A stretch of 64,000 nucleotides of DNA from Pusillimonas sp. T2 (lineage in GTDB: Bacteria > Pseudomonadota > Gammaproteobacteria > Burkholderiales > Burkholderiaceae_B), in assembly GCF_002236805.1 (NCBI RefSeq), contig NZ_NIQA01000002.1, forward strand, positions 300,783 to 364,782, written 5' to 3'. The translations under genes and the position numbers were made by a program. The notes beneath the pieces were generated by a model. That model made no database searches, had not been told where the DNA came from, and saw only the letters and a program-made list of their open reading frames with translations. Shown here piece by piece: positions 24,762 to 34,264 of the stretch; position 1 is the first letter of the stretch; the number at the start of each line of letters is the position of its first letter.

Positions 24762-26312
24762 TCAAGCATCGGCAGTTTTATCGGGCTCGGGTTGGGCTAC
24801 CAACAGTTCAAGCTTTTCAATATCAATGTCAGTATGCAGGGGCTCGATAGCCGGCATGGTTTTATTGGCTTTAGCAGACAGCTCGTTAAAGCGTGAGACC
24901 TTGCCGTACAACCCCTGCCGGCCCGCCAACGATGTAACAGCGCGGTTGTAGTGGTTATTTGCGGTACCCAACGTGTCGCCCAGTTTTTTAAGGTTTTCGG
25001 CTACCACAACCACTTGGTTATAGATTTCGCCGGCTCGGGCGCTGAGCTCTTGCGCCTGTGCATTGCTGCGCGACACCATCCAGAGGTTCGCCACCGTCTT
25101 AAGTATGGGCATCAGCGTGGTGTGCGAGACCATAACCACATTGCGCTGATAGCCATAGTTGAACAGGTCTTTATTGAATTTTAGGGCTTCGATGTAAGCC
25201 GACTCGATCGGCATGAACATCAGCACGAAACTGGGACTACGCATGCCGATAAGGTTGCTGTAGTCTTTGCGTGACAAGTCATCGATGTGATTGCGTACGG
25301 CCTTGACATGAGCCTCCAGCGCGGCGTCGCGCTCGGCATCGGTAGCCGCCGACAGCGCCCGGTCGTAATCCACCAGCGACACTTTACTGTCGATCACCAT
25401 ATGCTTGTCATCGGGCAGCTTGATGACGAAGTCGGGGTGACGGTACTGGCCTTCAGTATCCTGGAAGCGCAATTGCGCATCGTAGTGGTCCCCTTTGACC
25501 AGCCCGGCCAGCTCAAGCGTACGCTCAAGCTGGATCTCGCCCCAATTACCCGTGGTTTTCTTATCACCCTTAAGCGCCAGCGCCAGGCTATTGGCCTCGC
25601 TACTCATGCGCAAACCGACTTCCAGCACTTGCTTGATTTCAGCCCCCAACGATGCTTGACCTCGCACCGACGCATCGTGCACCTGATTAATGCGCTGCTG
25701 AAATGCGGAAATTTGCTCGCGAAACGGTTTAAGCAAGCTGTCGAGCGACGACTGGCTGTTTTGCGCAAACGTCTTACCCTTCTCTTCCAGTATCTGGTTG
25801 GCCAGATTCTGGAATTCGTTCTTAAGCTGTTCACGCGACTGATCGAACGATTGGCGCAAGGTATCGAAACTGGCCTGCTTTTCGTCGTACTCGGCCTGAA
25901 GCCGGGTGAGCTGCCTGTCGATATCAGCAAACCGGCCTTGTAAAGATGTCAGCTCACGTTCTTTATCGACAACGTTGTCGCGGGCCTCATCGAGGCGTTC
26001 GCGCAAATTACGGGTTTCGGATTCGAGCCCGGCCACTTTACGATCGAGCTGCTGCTTGTCGTCGTCAAGCTCGGCCAGGCGCAAGGTTTGCTGCTGACGT
26101 TGCGTGTCGGCCTCGGCCAGCCGCGCGTCAAGCTGGCGGGCTCGCCCTTCGGACTCGGACAAACGAAAATCGGCCTGTTGGCGGTCAAGCTCGGCCTGCC
26201 TGCGCACCGCCGCCAACACCCCCCGGAAGTAGAGCGCCGACACGAGCACACCCAACAGCACGCCGGCCAGCACCCAACCCACAAGCGCGATTTCGTTTCC
26301 CTGGAAATTCAC
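24762..26312 (-). CDS. rmuC: DNA recombination protein RmuC
   Basis: This 516-residue protein has an N-terminal membrane anchor (IALVGWVLAGVLLGVLVSAL), a long coiled coil (about residues 35-215, rich in Gln, Arg, Leu and Glu) and the conserved RmuC domain with KTTGNWGEIQLERTLE and DSKVSLVDYDRA. RmuC has a PD-(D/E)XK-like nuclease fold and limits inversion and rearrangement at repeats. The start is a GTG at 26312 preceded by GAAGG. The gene is convergent with maleylacetate reductase, 15 bp apart, and unrelated to that pathway. Confidence 0.94.
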   Translation of the reverse strand: MNFQGNEIALVGWVLAGVLLGVLVSALYFRGVLAAVRRQAELDRQQADFRLSESEGRARQLDARLAEADTQRQQQTLRLAELDDDKQQLDRKVAGLESETRNLRERLDEARDNVVDKERELTSLQGRFADIDRQLTRLQAEYDEKQASFDTLRQSFDQSREQLKNEFQNLANQILEEKGKTFAQNSQSSLDSLLKPFREQISAFQQRINQVHDASVRGQASLGAEIKQVLEVGLRMSSEANSLALALKGDKKTTGNWGEIQLERTLELAGLVKGDHYDAQLRFQDTEGQYRHPDFVIKLPDDKHMVIDSKVSLVDYDRALSAATDAERDAALEAHVKAVRNHIDDLSRKDYSNLIGMRSPSFVLMFMPIESAYIEALKFNKDLFNYGYQRNVVMVSHTTLMPILKTVANLWMVSRSNAQAQELSARAGEIYNQVVVVAENLKKLGDTLGTANNHYNRAVTSLAGRQGLYGKVSRFNELSAKANKTMPAIEPLHTDIDIEKLELLVAQPEPDKTADA

Positions 26313-26369
26313 CGTTTACCTTCACTTTTCGTTTGCATAACCTGATCGTCGCCCAAATGGAGCGACGCC

Positions 26370-27200
26370 TTAGCTGACATTCTTCTTGACGCCGAAGCAG
26401 TGGTCCAGCGTGGGGAAGGTGCCATCGCGTACGCTGTCGGCATACTGCGCCGCCGCGTCGCGAATCAGCGTAGCCGCATCACCAAACTGCTTTGCAAATT
26501 TGGGGATGCGATCGCCACTTAAACCCAGAATGTCTTCGGTCACCAAAATTTGGCCATCACATGCCGGCGACGCGCCTATGCCAATGGTTGGAATAGACAA
26601 GGCCTCGGTAATGCGACGCGCCAGCCCTTCGGCCACGCCCTCAAGCACGACCCCAAAGGCGCCGGCTTTTTCGTGTGCCAGGGCGTCCTGGAAAATACGT
26701 TCGGCTGCAACGTCGTTAAGCCCTTGCGCCTTGAAGCCCCCCATCGTATTGACGTGCTGCGGCATCAGGCCGACGTGCGCCAGCACAGGCACGCCCCGTT
26801 CGACCAGAAACTGGGTCGTGGGCGCCATCACGGCACCGCCTTCAAGCTTGACCCCCGCCACGCCGCTCAGCGACATCATGCGAGCTGCACTACGAAAAGC
26901 CTGCTCGGGGGATTCTTGATAGCTGCCAAAAGGCATGTCGACAATAATGCAGGCCCGACGGGTGGCGCGCACGACAGCCGCCGCATGCGCGGCCATTTGG
27001 TCGACAGTGATGGACAAGGTGTCGGGCAGCGCGTAACCCACCATCGCGGTAGAGTCGCCGATCAAGATCATGTCCTGACTGTCGTCGAGCAAGCGCGCAA
27101 TAGGCGCAATGTACGCCGTCAGGGACGCAATCTTCTTTTGGCCCTTGTAGGCCATTAACTGCGGAACGGTAAGCCGCTTAACCTCGGTATGTATACTCAC
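26370..27200 (-). CDS. panB: 3-methyl-2-oxobutanoate hydroxymethyltransferase
   Basis: This 276-residue TIM-barrel enzyme transfers a hydroxymethyl group from methylene-tetrahydrofolate to alpha-ketoisovalerate, the first committed step of pantothenate synthesis. Characteristic segments are TVPQLMAYKGQKKIASLTAY, the Mg-binding IGDS region, VKLEGG, VLAHVGLMPQ and IGIGASPACDGQILV. The length is normal. panC is not adjacent, so the pathway genes are dispersed or split here. The gene diverges from the aldo/keto reductase gene across 83 bp. Confidence 0.95.
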   Translation of the reverse strand: MSIHTEVKRLTVPQLMAYKGQKKIASLTAYIAPIARLLDDSQDMILIGDSTAMVGYALPDTLSITVDQMAAHAAAVVRATRRACIIVDMPFGSYQESPEQAFRSAARMMSLSGVAGVKLEGGAVMAPTTQFLVERGVPVLAHVGLMPQHVNTMGGFKAQGLNDVAAERIFQDALAHEKAGAFGVVLEGVAEGLARRITEALSIPTIGIGASPACDGQILVTEDILGLSGDRIPKFAKQFGDAATLIRDAAAQYADSVRDGTFPTLDHCFGVKKNVS

Positions 27201-27283
27201 AGAGTGCTCCTGGATGACTGCGCATTATTGGCCGTAGGTTCAAAAAAGGGGCATACCCTGTTTCAAGCTTTACGGAGATACGC

Positions 27284-28129
27284 ATGTCCTCTATTGTAAA
27301 TAGCGTCAAGTTCCACGACGGTAACACAGCGCCCCGCGTAGGTTTTGGTGTGTGGCAAATTGAAAACGACGTGGTCACGCCAGCAGTACAGACAGCCATT
27401 GAATCGGGCTACCGCCTGATCGACACTGCGGCCATTTACGGTAACGAAGAAGGCGTCGGCCGTGCCATTAAAACCTGTGGGCTTGACCGCAAAGACCTGT
27501 TCATTACCACCAAACTCTGGAACGATCGCCATGGCTACGACGAAACCATGGCCGCGTTCAACGAAAGCATGGACAAGCTTGACCTGGACTACGTCGACCT
27601 GTACCTGATTCATTGGCCCGCGCCGAAAATTGGTCTGTATGTTAAGTCTTGGAAGGCCCTGATACAACTGCGTGACGAAGGTCGGATCAAATCAATCGGG
27701 GTGTCGAACTTTAACAAGAACCACCTCGAGACGCTGCTTGATGAAACCGGAGTGCTGCCGGTGGTGAATCAAATCGAACTGAACCCCCGCTTTCAGCAGC
27801 CCGAATTGCGTGAGTTTCATGCACAGCACAACATAGTGACCGAATCATGGAGCCCCTTGGGTCATGGTTTGCTATGGGACAACCCCGTATTGACCCAAAT
27901 TGCCCAAAAGCACAAGCGCTCGTTAGCCCAGGTGGTGCTGCGCTGGCACTTGCAACTAGACTGCATGGTGATCCCGAAATCGGTCAACCCCGAACGCATG
28001 CGCGAAAACCTGGCGCTTTTCGACTTTAGCCTCGACGAACAAGACATGGTCGAAATTGCGGCGTTGCATGATGCAGAGGCCCGCCATGGGCCCGACCCAG
28101 AGCGATTCAGGCTACCCAAGGCCGGCTGA
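27284..28129 (+). CDS. Aldo/keto reductase (2,5-diketogluconate reductase-like)
   Basis: This 281-residue (alpha/beta)8 oxidoreductase has the AKR signature residues: Asp in GYRLIDTAAIYGNE, the catalytic Tyr in the same segment, Lys in FITTKLWN and His in LIHWPAP. The C-terminal NADPH motif is MVIPKSVNPERMREN. Members reduce small aldehydes or keto-sugars. It is transcribed alone, with a GGAG ribosome site before the ATG. The physiological substrate is unknown. Confidence 0.9.
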   Translation: MSSIVNSVKFHDGNTAPRVGFGVWQIENDVVTPAVQTAIESGYRLIDTAAIYGNEEGVGRAIKTCGLDRKDLFITTKLWNDRHGYDETMAAFNESMDKLDLDYVDLYLIHWPAPKIGLYVKSWKALIQLRDEGRIKSIGVSNFNKNHLETLLDETGVLPVVNQIELNPRFQQPELREFHAQHNIVTESWSPLGHGLLWDNPVLTQIAQKHKRSLAQVVLRWHLQLDCMVIPKSVNPERMRENLALFDFSLDEQDMVEIAALHDAEARHGPDPERFRLPKAG

Positions 28130-28147
28130 CGACGGCCACGGCCAATA

Positions 28148-28167
28148 CCCCGGGCGGCCGCCCGGGG
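28148..28167. terminator. GC-only palindrome between convergent genes
   Basis: A perfect 20-bp palindrome, CCCCGGGCGG joined to its own complement, lies 18 bp after the aldo/keto reductase stop and 9 bp after the MFS stop on the other strand. It can fold on either transcript, but no U-run follows on either side. A classical intrinsic terminator is therefore uncertain; it may be a pause or exonuclease-blocking structure. Confidence 0.45.
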
Positions 28168-28176
28168 CTTCTGGGT

Positions 28177-29643
28177 TCAGGCAGCCTGCTGCCGACGCGC
28201 CTGATCGCTTTGACGTTTGGCGGTCACCACCCGCGCCATGGCCCAAAACGCAAGCGCGGGCGCCAGCGCAAACAACAAGAACAAGGCTTGCGACGCCTGC
28301 ACGGCGCCCACCACGCCCCCCGGGTCGGTCATGCCGGCCGCGTTAACGACCATGCCGCCCAACGTCGACCCCAGCGCCAACGCATACAACTGAACGGTAA
28401 TCATGCCAGATGACGCAATGCTTTCTTGCCCCGACGGTGCGCTGCGGAAAACCTGAGCCAGCAAGTGCGGCCAGCACATGCCAATACCCAGACCCACACC
28501 AAGCAAAGCCAGACTAAGCACCCATACCCAGCCAGTGTCAAAAGCATCGAGCCATGGCACCAGTACCAACAGCGCCAACAAAGACAACGCCGTCACCGCG
28601 GGGCCGCTACGCATTAAAAAGCGGGCGACCGCCGGCCCCCGGCCCGAGCTGGAAATAGAGCCAATCGTCCAGCCCATGGACATGATCGCCGTCATGTAGC
28701 CTGCCGCCAGGGGTTCGAGGTCATGAATGGTTTGTAAGAAATACGGCACAAAGATTTCGACGGTAATTGCAGCACTCATGAGCGCGACGCATGCGTAGAT
28801 ACTGCCCATGGGTTCGCGTAATGAATAGGAGCCCTCGGGCAACCAGCGAACGGTGCCTGGGCGTTGCTCTAGTCGGACCACGTAAATGGCAATAAGCACC
28901 CCCGCCAAAATGCCCAATGCATTCCAGGTGACTGCCGTCGACAAGCTACCCGCTGAAACAGCCAGCACCGACAACACAATGAGCGCGACCTTTCCCACGG
29001 GCACATTCACGCGCTGACGGGGCGCATCGGCATTACTGACGGTGTTTTCGTTGATTTCGCGGATGACCAGCCACGCCAAACCGGCCGCTACCGGCAAGAT
29101 GGCGCCAAAAGCCCACCGCCAATGACCCGACTGGGCAAACATGCCGCCAATAGCAGGGCCGCTGAGCGTCGCCACCCCCCACATGCTCGACGTCAAACCC
29201 ATGGCGCGCGTCCAGAGTCGCTCTTCGAAAACCACACGAATGGACGAATAACACAACCCCAGGAGCAAACCGCCTCCCAGGCCCTGAATCGTGCGACCAA
29301 ACAGCATAAGCGCCATAGAGGGCGCCAGCGCACAAAGCGTCGTGCCCACGGAAAACACCACAATGGCCACCAAAAACGCCTTCTTCAACCCCAAGGTATC
29401 GAAGGCCTTGGCCGACAGCGCCGATGCCATGATTGACGCTGCGACGAACAACGTCATGTTCCAGGCGTAATACTCGAGGCCGCCGATGTCACGCACCACA
29501 GAAGGCAATATGGTCGTGGCGATATAAACATTGACGGCGTGCAGTGCCACGCCACCGGCCACGGCCAGCGAACGCAAACCGTTGCGCCCCGAAAGCAATT
29601 CCCCCCACGAGGCTTGCTGCCCCGACCCTGCATGCTGACTCAT
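28177..29643 (-). CDS. MFS multidrug-type exporter (DHA2/EmrB-like)
   Basis: This 488-residue major facilitator protein has 12-14 transmembrane segments. Early helices carry YAWNMTLFVAASIMASALSAKAFDTLGLKKAF, and the EmrB-type region IQGLGGGLLLGLCYSSI follows. Such proteins export hydrophobic compounds using the proton gradient. ATG 29643 was chosen because it has an AAAGGGG ribosome site and overlaps the LOG-protein stop as ATGA, showing translational coupling. A pump coupled to a LOG-like gene suggests export of a small nucleoside- or toxin-like product, but the substrate is unknown. Confidence 0.87.
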   Translation of the reverse strand: MSQHAGSGQQASWGELLSGRNGLRSLAVAGGVALHAVNVYIATTILPSVVRDIGGLEYYAWNMTLFVAASIMASALSAKAFDTLGLKKAFLVAIVVFSVGTTLCALAPSMALMLFGRTIQGLGGGLLLGLCYSSIRVVFEERLWTRAMGLTSSMWGVATLSGPAIGGMFAQSGHWRWAFGAILPVAAGLAWLVIREINENTVSNADAPRQRVNVPVGKVALIVLSVLAVSAGSLSTAVTWNALGILAGVLIAIYVVRLEQRPGTVRWLPEGSYSLREPMGSIYACVALMSAAITVEIFVPYFLQTIHDLEPLAAGYMTAIMSMGWTIGSISSSGRGPAVARFLMRSGPAVTALSLLALLVLVPWLDAFDTGWVWVLSLALLGVGLGIGMCWPHLLAQVFRSAPSGQESIASSGMITVQLYALALGSTLGGMVVNAAGMTDPGGVVGAVQASQALFLLFALAPALAFWAMARVVTAKRQSDQARRQQAA

Positions 29644-30530
29644 ATAACCCCTTTGGGTGGAAGGCGACAATCGTCGCAGTCTGGATAAAATCGTTCAAGA
29701 ATGGCCACGACTTCGTCGGCCGTTTCGACCACACTGACCAGATCGCGATCTTGCGGTGAAATCATGCCTTCCTCGACCAGGAAGTCCAAGTCGACCAAGC
29801 GAGACCAGAATGACTTGCCGACCAACACGATAGGCATGCGCGCCATTTTCTCGGTTTGCACCAGCGTTAGCGCCTCGAAGAGTTCGTCGAGCGTGCCGAA
29901 CCCACCCGGGAACGCCACCAATGCGCGCGCCCGCATCATGAAATGCATTTTGCGCAACGCAAAATAATTGAAGTGAAAACACACCGTCGGGCTGATATAC
30001 GGATTGGGCTCTTGTTCATGGGGCAAAGTGATATTTAGCCCCACGCTCAAGGCATCGGCTTCGAAAGCGCCGCGGTTACCGGCCTCCATGATGCCGGGGC
30101 CGCCGCCGGTTACCACCACAAACTGGCACGGGCTGTTGACCTGAAAACGCTTGGACACGATATGCGCAAACCGCCGTGCCTCTTCGTAATATCGAGAGTA
30201 ATGCACCTGCTTCGCGGCTTTGGCTAGTGCCTGTTGGGCCTGGGGATCTTCGGGATGACGCGCAGCGTTTTCGGTGGCTTGACTCAGCACATGCTGGGCC
30301 TGTTCAGCCGGCAAGATACGCGCGCTGCCAAAAACCACAATGGTCGATTCGATATGGTTTTTGCGTAGGTAATACTCGGGCTTGAGCAGCTCAAGCTGCA
30401 AGCGTACCGGCCGCAGGTCTTCGGCCTCCATGAAGTCGGCGTCTTTATAGGCCACGCGGTACGAGGGACTATCGATGAGATTTTGCTTTAACGCAGAAAG
30501 TTGTTCAGGAGTAAGTTTGTGACTGGGCAT
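29640..30530 (-). CDS. LOG-family nucleotide phosphoribohydrolase-like protein, extended
   Basis: This 296-residue protein has the LOG Rossmann signature: GGGPGIMEAGNRGA and the catalytic motif PGGFGTLDELFE. LOG enzymes release a base from nucleoside monophosphates, for example cytokinin activation. An N-terminal extension of about 100 residues makes it longer than minimal LOG proteins (about 190 residues). That size is common in a bacterial subgroup formerly annotated as lysine decarboxylase. The activity is predicted from the motifs only. Its stop overlaps the exporter start by 4 nt. Confidence 0.85.
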   Translation of the reverse strand: MPSHKLTPEQLSALKQNLIDSPSYRVAYKDADFMEAEDLRPVRLQLELLKPEYYLRKNHIESTIVVFGSARILPAEQAQHVLSQATENAARHPEDPQAQQALAKAAKQVHYSRYYEEARRFAHIVSKRFQVNSPCQFVVVTGGGPGIMEAGNRGAFEADALSVGLNITLPHEQEPNPYISPTVCFHFNYFALRKMHFMMRARALVAFPGGFGTLDELFEALTLVQTEKMARMPIVLVGKSFWSRLVDLDFLVEEGMISPQDRDLVSVVETADEVVAILERFYPDCDDCRLPPKGVI

Positions 30531-30565
30531 TATTGTTCTTCATTGAAGGGACCAAGGCGTTTGGG

Positions 30566-31510
30566 TCAGGCCAAGCTGCGTTCAAGGCGATCAAGGGTTT
30601 CGTAGGCCGACAGCACCCCGGCCACGCCCGATCGCGGTTCGCGCCCCGCCTGGATGGCCTCGAAAAACTCGCGATCTTGCAGCTCAATGCCGTTCATGGA
30701 CACGTCGACACCCGATAAGTCGACCGGGCGGCCATGCCCATCGACCAGCTCATCGTAGCGCGCAATGTACGTGCCGTTGTCGCAGATGTACCGGAAAAAG
30801 GTACCCTGCGGACCATCATTATTGAACGAAAGCGTGAGTGAGCAGAGCGCCCCCGAGGGCACCTGCAACTGGATCGACATATCCATGGCAATGCCCAAAT
30901 CGGGGTGCGGCGGCCCCTGCATGGCATGTACGCGCGACGCAGTCTGGCCGGTTTGGTACTGAAACAGGTCAACGGTATGACAGGCATGGTGCCAGAGCAG
31001 ATGGTCTGTCCAGCTACGGGGCTCACCGGCCGCATTGATATTGCTGCGGCGAAAAAAGAACGTTTGCACATCAAGATGCTGCAACGTGAGCTCGCCCGAC
31101 AAAATGCGGCGCCGGATCCATTGGTGCCCCGGGTTGTAACGCCGCGTGTGGCCCGCCATGGCCACCACCCCGACTTGTTGCTGTAATGCGACTATTTTAC
31201 GTGCATCGTGCAAGTTATCGGCCATAGGGATTTCAATTTGAACCGGCTTTTTTGCGTTTAAACACGCAATGGCCTGCGCGGCATGAACCTGGGTTGGGCT
31301 GCACAAAATAACCGCATCAACATCATTGCGCGCCAGGCTTTCGTTCAGGTCGAGCGTGACGTGCGGCACCCCAAAACGCGCGGCAACGGCCTGCGCCTGC
31401 GCCAAACTGCGCCCCCCAACCACCGAGCTGACGGCCACGCCATCGATGGCGGCGATGGCATCCAGGTGCTTTTGGCCAAAAGCGCCAAGTCCCACAATAC
31501 AAACCTTCAT
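30566..31510 (-). CDS. Gfo/Idh/MocA family oxidoreductase
   Basis: This 314-residue NAD(P)-dependent dehydrogenase-like protein has N-terminal VGLGAFGQKHLDAI, the usual nucleotide-binding turn, and the hinge KPVQIEIPMADN, in which Ile-Glu-Ile replaces the more typical EKP pattern. The C-terminal alpha/beta domain has WTDHLLWHHACHTVDLFQY. Members act on sugars, inositols or related polyols. It lies 35 bp upstream of the LOG gene on the same strand and may belong to the same transcript. The substrate is unknown. Confidence 0.86.
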   Translation of the reverse strand: MKVCIVGLGAFGQKHLDAIAAIDGVAVSSVVGGRSLAQAQAVAARFGVPHVTLDLNESLARNDVDAVILCSPTQVHAAQAIACLNAKKPVQIEIPMADNLHDARKIVALQQQVGVVAMAGHTRRYNPGHQWIRRRILSGELTLQHLDVQTFFFRRSNINAAGEPRSWTDHLLWHHACHTVDLFQYQTGQTASRVHAMQGPPHPDLGIAMDMSIQLQVPSGALCSLTLSFNNDGPQGTFFRYICDNGTYIARYDELVDGHGRPVDLSGVDVSMNGIELQDREFFEAIQAGREPRSGVAGVLSAYETLDRLERSLA

Positions 31511-31649
31511 TTCAGACCTTTAGACTTCGACAAGCCTCAATAAAATGCGTGAAGCGTTTTGCAAGAATAGCCGTAGGCATTTGTTACAAAAGCACTTTTA
31601 CGTTTACCGCGCAGGCTGCTCCCGCTGCGCCAGCCCTCAGGTTTCCACC

Positions 31650-33260
31650 ATGAACAATCTCAAAATCGGCACCCGCCTCATTGTAAGCTTTGCCGTCATG
31701 CTTCTCTTCATCGCCGTGCTGGCAAGTATCGGCATTTGGCGGGTCCAGGGCTCCGACGCCATGGCCTCTGACCTGACCGAAACCCGTTTGGCCAGCGAAC
31801 GCATGATCACCGAATGGAGCAAGCTGACCGCACTTAATGCCACACGCACCCTCGCAAATGCCCGACTGACCGACACCGCCACCATCAAGCACTTCGAGGA
31901 CCAGATGAAGGTCACCAGCGCCGAGATCAGCAAGATCCAGACTGCGCTGAAAGAAAAGCTCACCAACCCCGAAGCCCTACGGCTTTACGACGTTATCCAG
32001 CAGCGTCGTAATGAATACGTTGGCAAACGTAACGATGCGCTTGAACAACGCCGCCAGGGCAACCTGCAGGCCGCACAAAATTTTTACGACAACGAACTCG
32101 AAGGCCTGCTTGATCGCTACAACGGCAGCATTACAGACCTGCTCAAGTTCCAACAAAGCCTCATCGATAGTAACGCCCACACACTCCACGACAACAACAC
32201 ACTGGCACTGAACCTGCTTGTCGGGTTGACGGCTGTGTCTTTGCTTATCGGGCTGCTGCTGGCCATCTCCATCACGCGCTCTATCACCCGCCCACTCACC
32301 AATGCCGTCAACTTTGCCGAAAAAGTCTCTAACCGCGACCTGACCAGCCGTATCAACGTCAAGGGCAGCGACGAACTGGCCGCCCTCATGACCGCTCTGC
32401 AGCGCATGAACGCCAACCTGCTTAACGTCGTACGCGAAGTCAAAGACGGCGCCGACTCGATTGCCACCGCCGCAGGGCAAATCGCCGCGGGCAATATGGA
32501 CTTGTCTTCACGTACCGAGCAACAGGCCAGCTCGCTGGCCGAAACTGCAGCCACCATGGAGGAGCTCACGACCACCGTCAAACAAAATGCCGACAACGCC
32601 CGTCAGGCCAACGGACTGGCCGAGTCGGCCGCCAGCGTGGCCACCAAAAGCGGTCAAGTCGTCGCTCAGGTGGTGGACACCATGGGCGCCATCAACGAGT
32701 CGTCCAAGCAAGTGGTCGACATCATCAGCGTCATCGACTCTATCGCCTTCCAGACCAATATTCTGGCCTTGAACGCGGCGGTCGAAGCGGCACGCGCCGG
32801 CGAACAGGGCAAAGGCTTTGCGGTCGTGGCCTCTGAAGTACGTTCACTGGCCCAGCGCAGCGCCCAGGCCGCCAAAGAAATCAAAGACCTCATCGACAAG
32901 TCGGTCAGCATCACACAAACCGGCAACCGCTTGGTCGCCGAAGCCGGTACCACCATGCAGGAAACCGTTGCCAGCATTAAACGCGTCACCGACATCATGG
33001 GCGAAATCACCGCCGCCAGCCAAGAGCAAAGCATCGGCATTGACCAGGTAAACCAGGCCGTTTCGCAAATGGATCAGGTCACGCAGCAAAACGCCGCCCT
33101 CGTTCAAGAGGCCTCGGCCGCCTCCGACAGCCTGCAAGACCAGGCCGGCACCCTGGCCAAGCTGGTCTCGACCTTCCGGGTCGACAGCAATAACCGAGAA
33201 ATCGACGTCACCCCACGCAACGTCCAAGCCATCGGCGAGTCGCGTCAGTTGCTGGCATAG
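31650..33260 (+). CDS. Methyl-accepting chemotaxis protein
   Basis: This 536-residue chemoreceptor has TM1 at about 10-30, a small four-helix-bundle periplasmic sensor (about 35-190), TM2 at about 192-212, then a HAMP domain. The conserved hairpin tip is [33 protein letters not shown]. The C-terminus lacks a CheR-binding pentapeptide. The signal is unknown. ATG 31650 was chosen because the earlier in-frame residues are not part of the family and precede TM1 by too many charged residues. No chemotaxis operon is adjacent. Confidence 0.92.
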   Translation: MNNLKIGTRLIVSFAVMLLFIAVLASIGIWRVQGSDAMASDLTETRLASERMITEWSKLTALNATRTLANARLTDTATIKHFEDQMKVTSAEISKIQTALKEKLTNPEALRLYDVIQQRRNEYVGKRNDALEQRRQGNLQAAQNFYDNELEGLLDRYNGSITDLLKFQQSLIDSNAHTLHDNNTLALNLLVGLTAVSLLIGLLLAISITRSITRPLTNAVNFAEKVSNRDLTSRINVKGSDELAALMTALQRMNANLLNVVREVKDGADSIATAAGQIAAGNMDLSSRTEQQASSLAETAATMEELTTTVKQNADNARQANGLAESAASVATKSGQVVAQVVDTMGAINESSKQVVDIISVIDSIAFQTNILALNAAVEAARAGEQGKGFAVVASEVRSLAQRSAQAAKEIKDLIDKSVSITQTGNRLVAEAGTTMQETVASIKRVTDIMGEITAASQEQSIGIDQVNQAVSQMDQVTQQNAALVQEASAASDSLQDQAGTLAKLVSTFRVDSNNREIDVTPRNVQAIGESRQLLA

Positions 33261-33290
33261 CCGCGCACTGGTTTTAAGCAACAAAAACGA

Positions 33291-33316
33291 CGGGCCGACA
33301 CAACAGTGTCGGCCCG
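33291..33316. terminator. Hairpin downstream of chemoreceptor gene
   Basis: A perfect 11-bp stem, CGGGCCGACAC with its complement around an AACA loop, lies 30 bp past the chemoreceptor stop. On the plus strand no U-run follows. On the minus strand the hairpin is followed by TCGTTTTTG. It probably ends or protects the chemoreceptor transcript; efficiency is uncertain. Confidence 0.5.
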
Positions 33317-33485
33317 AATACATTCAGTAGTAGACAACGCGCAAAAATACGACTACATTCATTCAAAGATTTTTCAAGTTCGTTGTATTTAAGTTCAAAC
33401 AGTACGTCTTTTTGCTCGAGTCGCCGTTCCTTGAATAAGTCTTGCCTAGGGCATATTGGCCCATATTTTTTTAAGGAATTGTCAC

Positions 33486-33695
33486 ATGACTACGCAAACC
33501 GGTATTGTTAAATGGTTCAACAACGAAAAAGGCTTCGGCTTCATCACTCCCGATGCTGGCGGTAAAGACCTGTTCGCACACCACACCGACATCGTTGGTA
33601 CAGGCTACAAATCGCTGAACGAAAACCAACGCGTTTCGTTCGAAACAGCCGACAGCCCCAAAGGCCCCCAAGCTAAAAACATCCAGGCCGCCTAA
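33486..33695 (+). CDS. Cold-shock domain protein (CspA family)
   Basis: This 69-residue OB-fold protein has both RNA-binding motifs, KGFGFIT and DLFAHHTDI, with the usual aromatic patch. It binds single-stranded RNA and acts as an RNA chaperone. Asp-Leu-Phe-Ala-His-His replaces the commoner DVFVHFS wording, as in many betaproteobacterial CspD/CspA proteins. ATG 33486 has AAGGAA 7 bp upstream. The 225 bp before it may include a long structured leader; a GGGC/GCCC hairpin at 33450-33463 sits just before the ribosome site. Confidence 0.95.
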   Translation: MTTQTGIVKWFNNEKGFGFITPDAGGKDLFAHHTDIVGTGYKSLNENQRVSFETADSPKGPQAKNIQAA

Positions 33696-33720
33696 GCACA
33701 CGTTTACCGTGTCTTAAGCT

Positions 33721-33750
33721 AAAAACGCCCCGAAAGGGGCGTTTTTTATT
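33721..33750. terminator. Bidirectional rho-independent terminator
   Basis: The stem ACGCCCC/GGGGCGT with a GAAA tetraloop is flanked by A5 on the left and T6 on the right, so it works for cspA on the plus strand. On the minus strand it can also end the LitR-linked operon, whose last gene stops at 33773. Confidence 0.92.
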
Positions 33751-33772
33751 GGGTTTTAGGCAACAACACCAG

Positions 33773-34264
33773 CTATCGGACTACCGGCACAGCAAGCTTG
33801 CGCTTTAAATACCGCATCAACCCGCCCAGTACGGGCAGCTTTTCGTAAAGCTCTTCGGCTGCGTCCCAGTAGTCGCGATGCAACACAATTCGGCCGTCGC
33901 TACCCCACTGCACATGACTGCCCCCTTTTATTTCCCACGCCCGGGCGGTACGACCGCCGGTCGAATAAAAGTGAAATGACCAAACCAAAAACCCCTTGTC
34001 GCCCTGAACAATAGTGTCGTGCACCACAAAACGCGGCTGCTGCACGGTATCGAACATATGGCGGAAAATAGATTGAATGGCATCCACGCCCACGACATCA
34101 TTAAACGGGTCTTTGAAGCGGGCCTGCTCAGCGTAAAAACGTCCTAAGCGCTCTAGGTTGCCCAGGGACAACTGCTCGTAGTAGGCCGCCAATTCGGCCA
34201 TGTGCCGAGCCGGCCCCACCAAATGCGTTTGCCCGTCAGTGCCGGGCGACGAGGTCTGCGTCAT
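33773..34264 (-). CDS. NTF2-like (SnoaL-fold) protein
   Basis: This 163-residue protein has an NTF2/SnoaL alpha+beta barrel, seen in MAELAAYYEQLSLGNLERLGRFYAEQARFKDPFNDVVG, FLVWSFHFY and the later HVQWGSDGRIVLHRDYWD. Such folds serve as isomerases, cyclases or binding proteins. It is the last gene of the eight-gene operon diverging from the LitR photoreceptor gene and overlaps the SDR stop by 4 nt (ATGA). Its role in that lipid-related pathway is unknown. Confidence 0.83.
   Translation of the reverse strand: MTQTSSPGTDGQTHLVGPARHMAELAAYYEQLSLGNLERLGRFYAEQARFKDPFNDVVGVDAIQSIFRHMFDTVQQPRFVVHDTIVQGDKGFLVWSFHFYSTGGRTARAWEIKGGSHVQWGSDGRIVLHRDYWDAAEELYEKLPVLGGLMRYLKRKLAVPVVR

Noticed and set aside
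33450-33463. GGGC/GCCC hairpin before the cold-shock gene as an RNA thermosensor
   Set aside because: The four-pair stem is too small to support a thermosensor; mentioned only as part of the leader.
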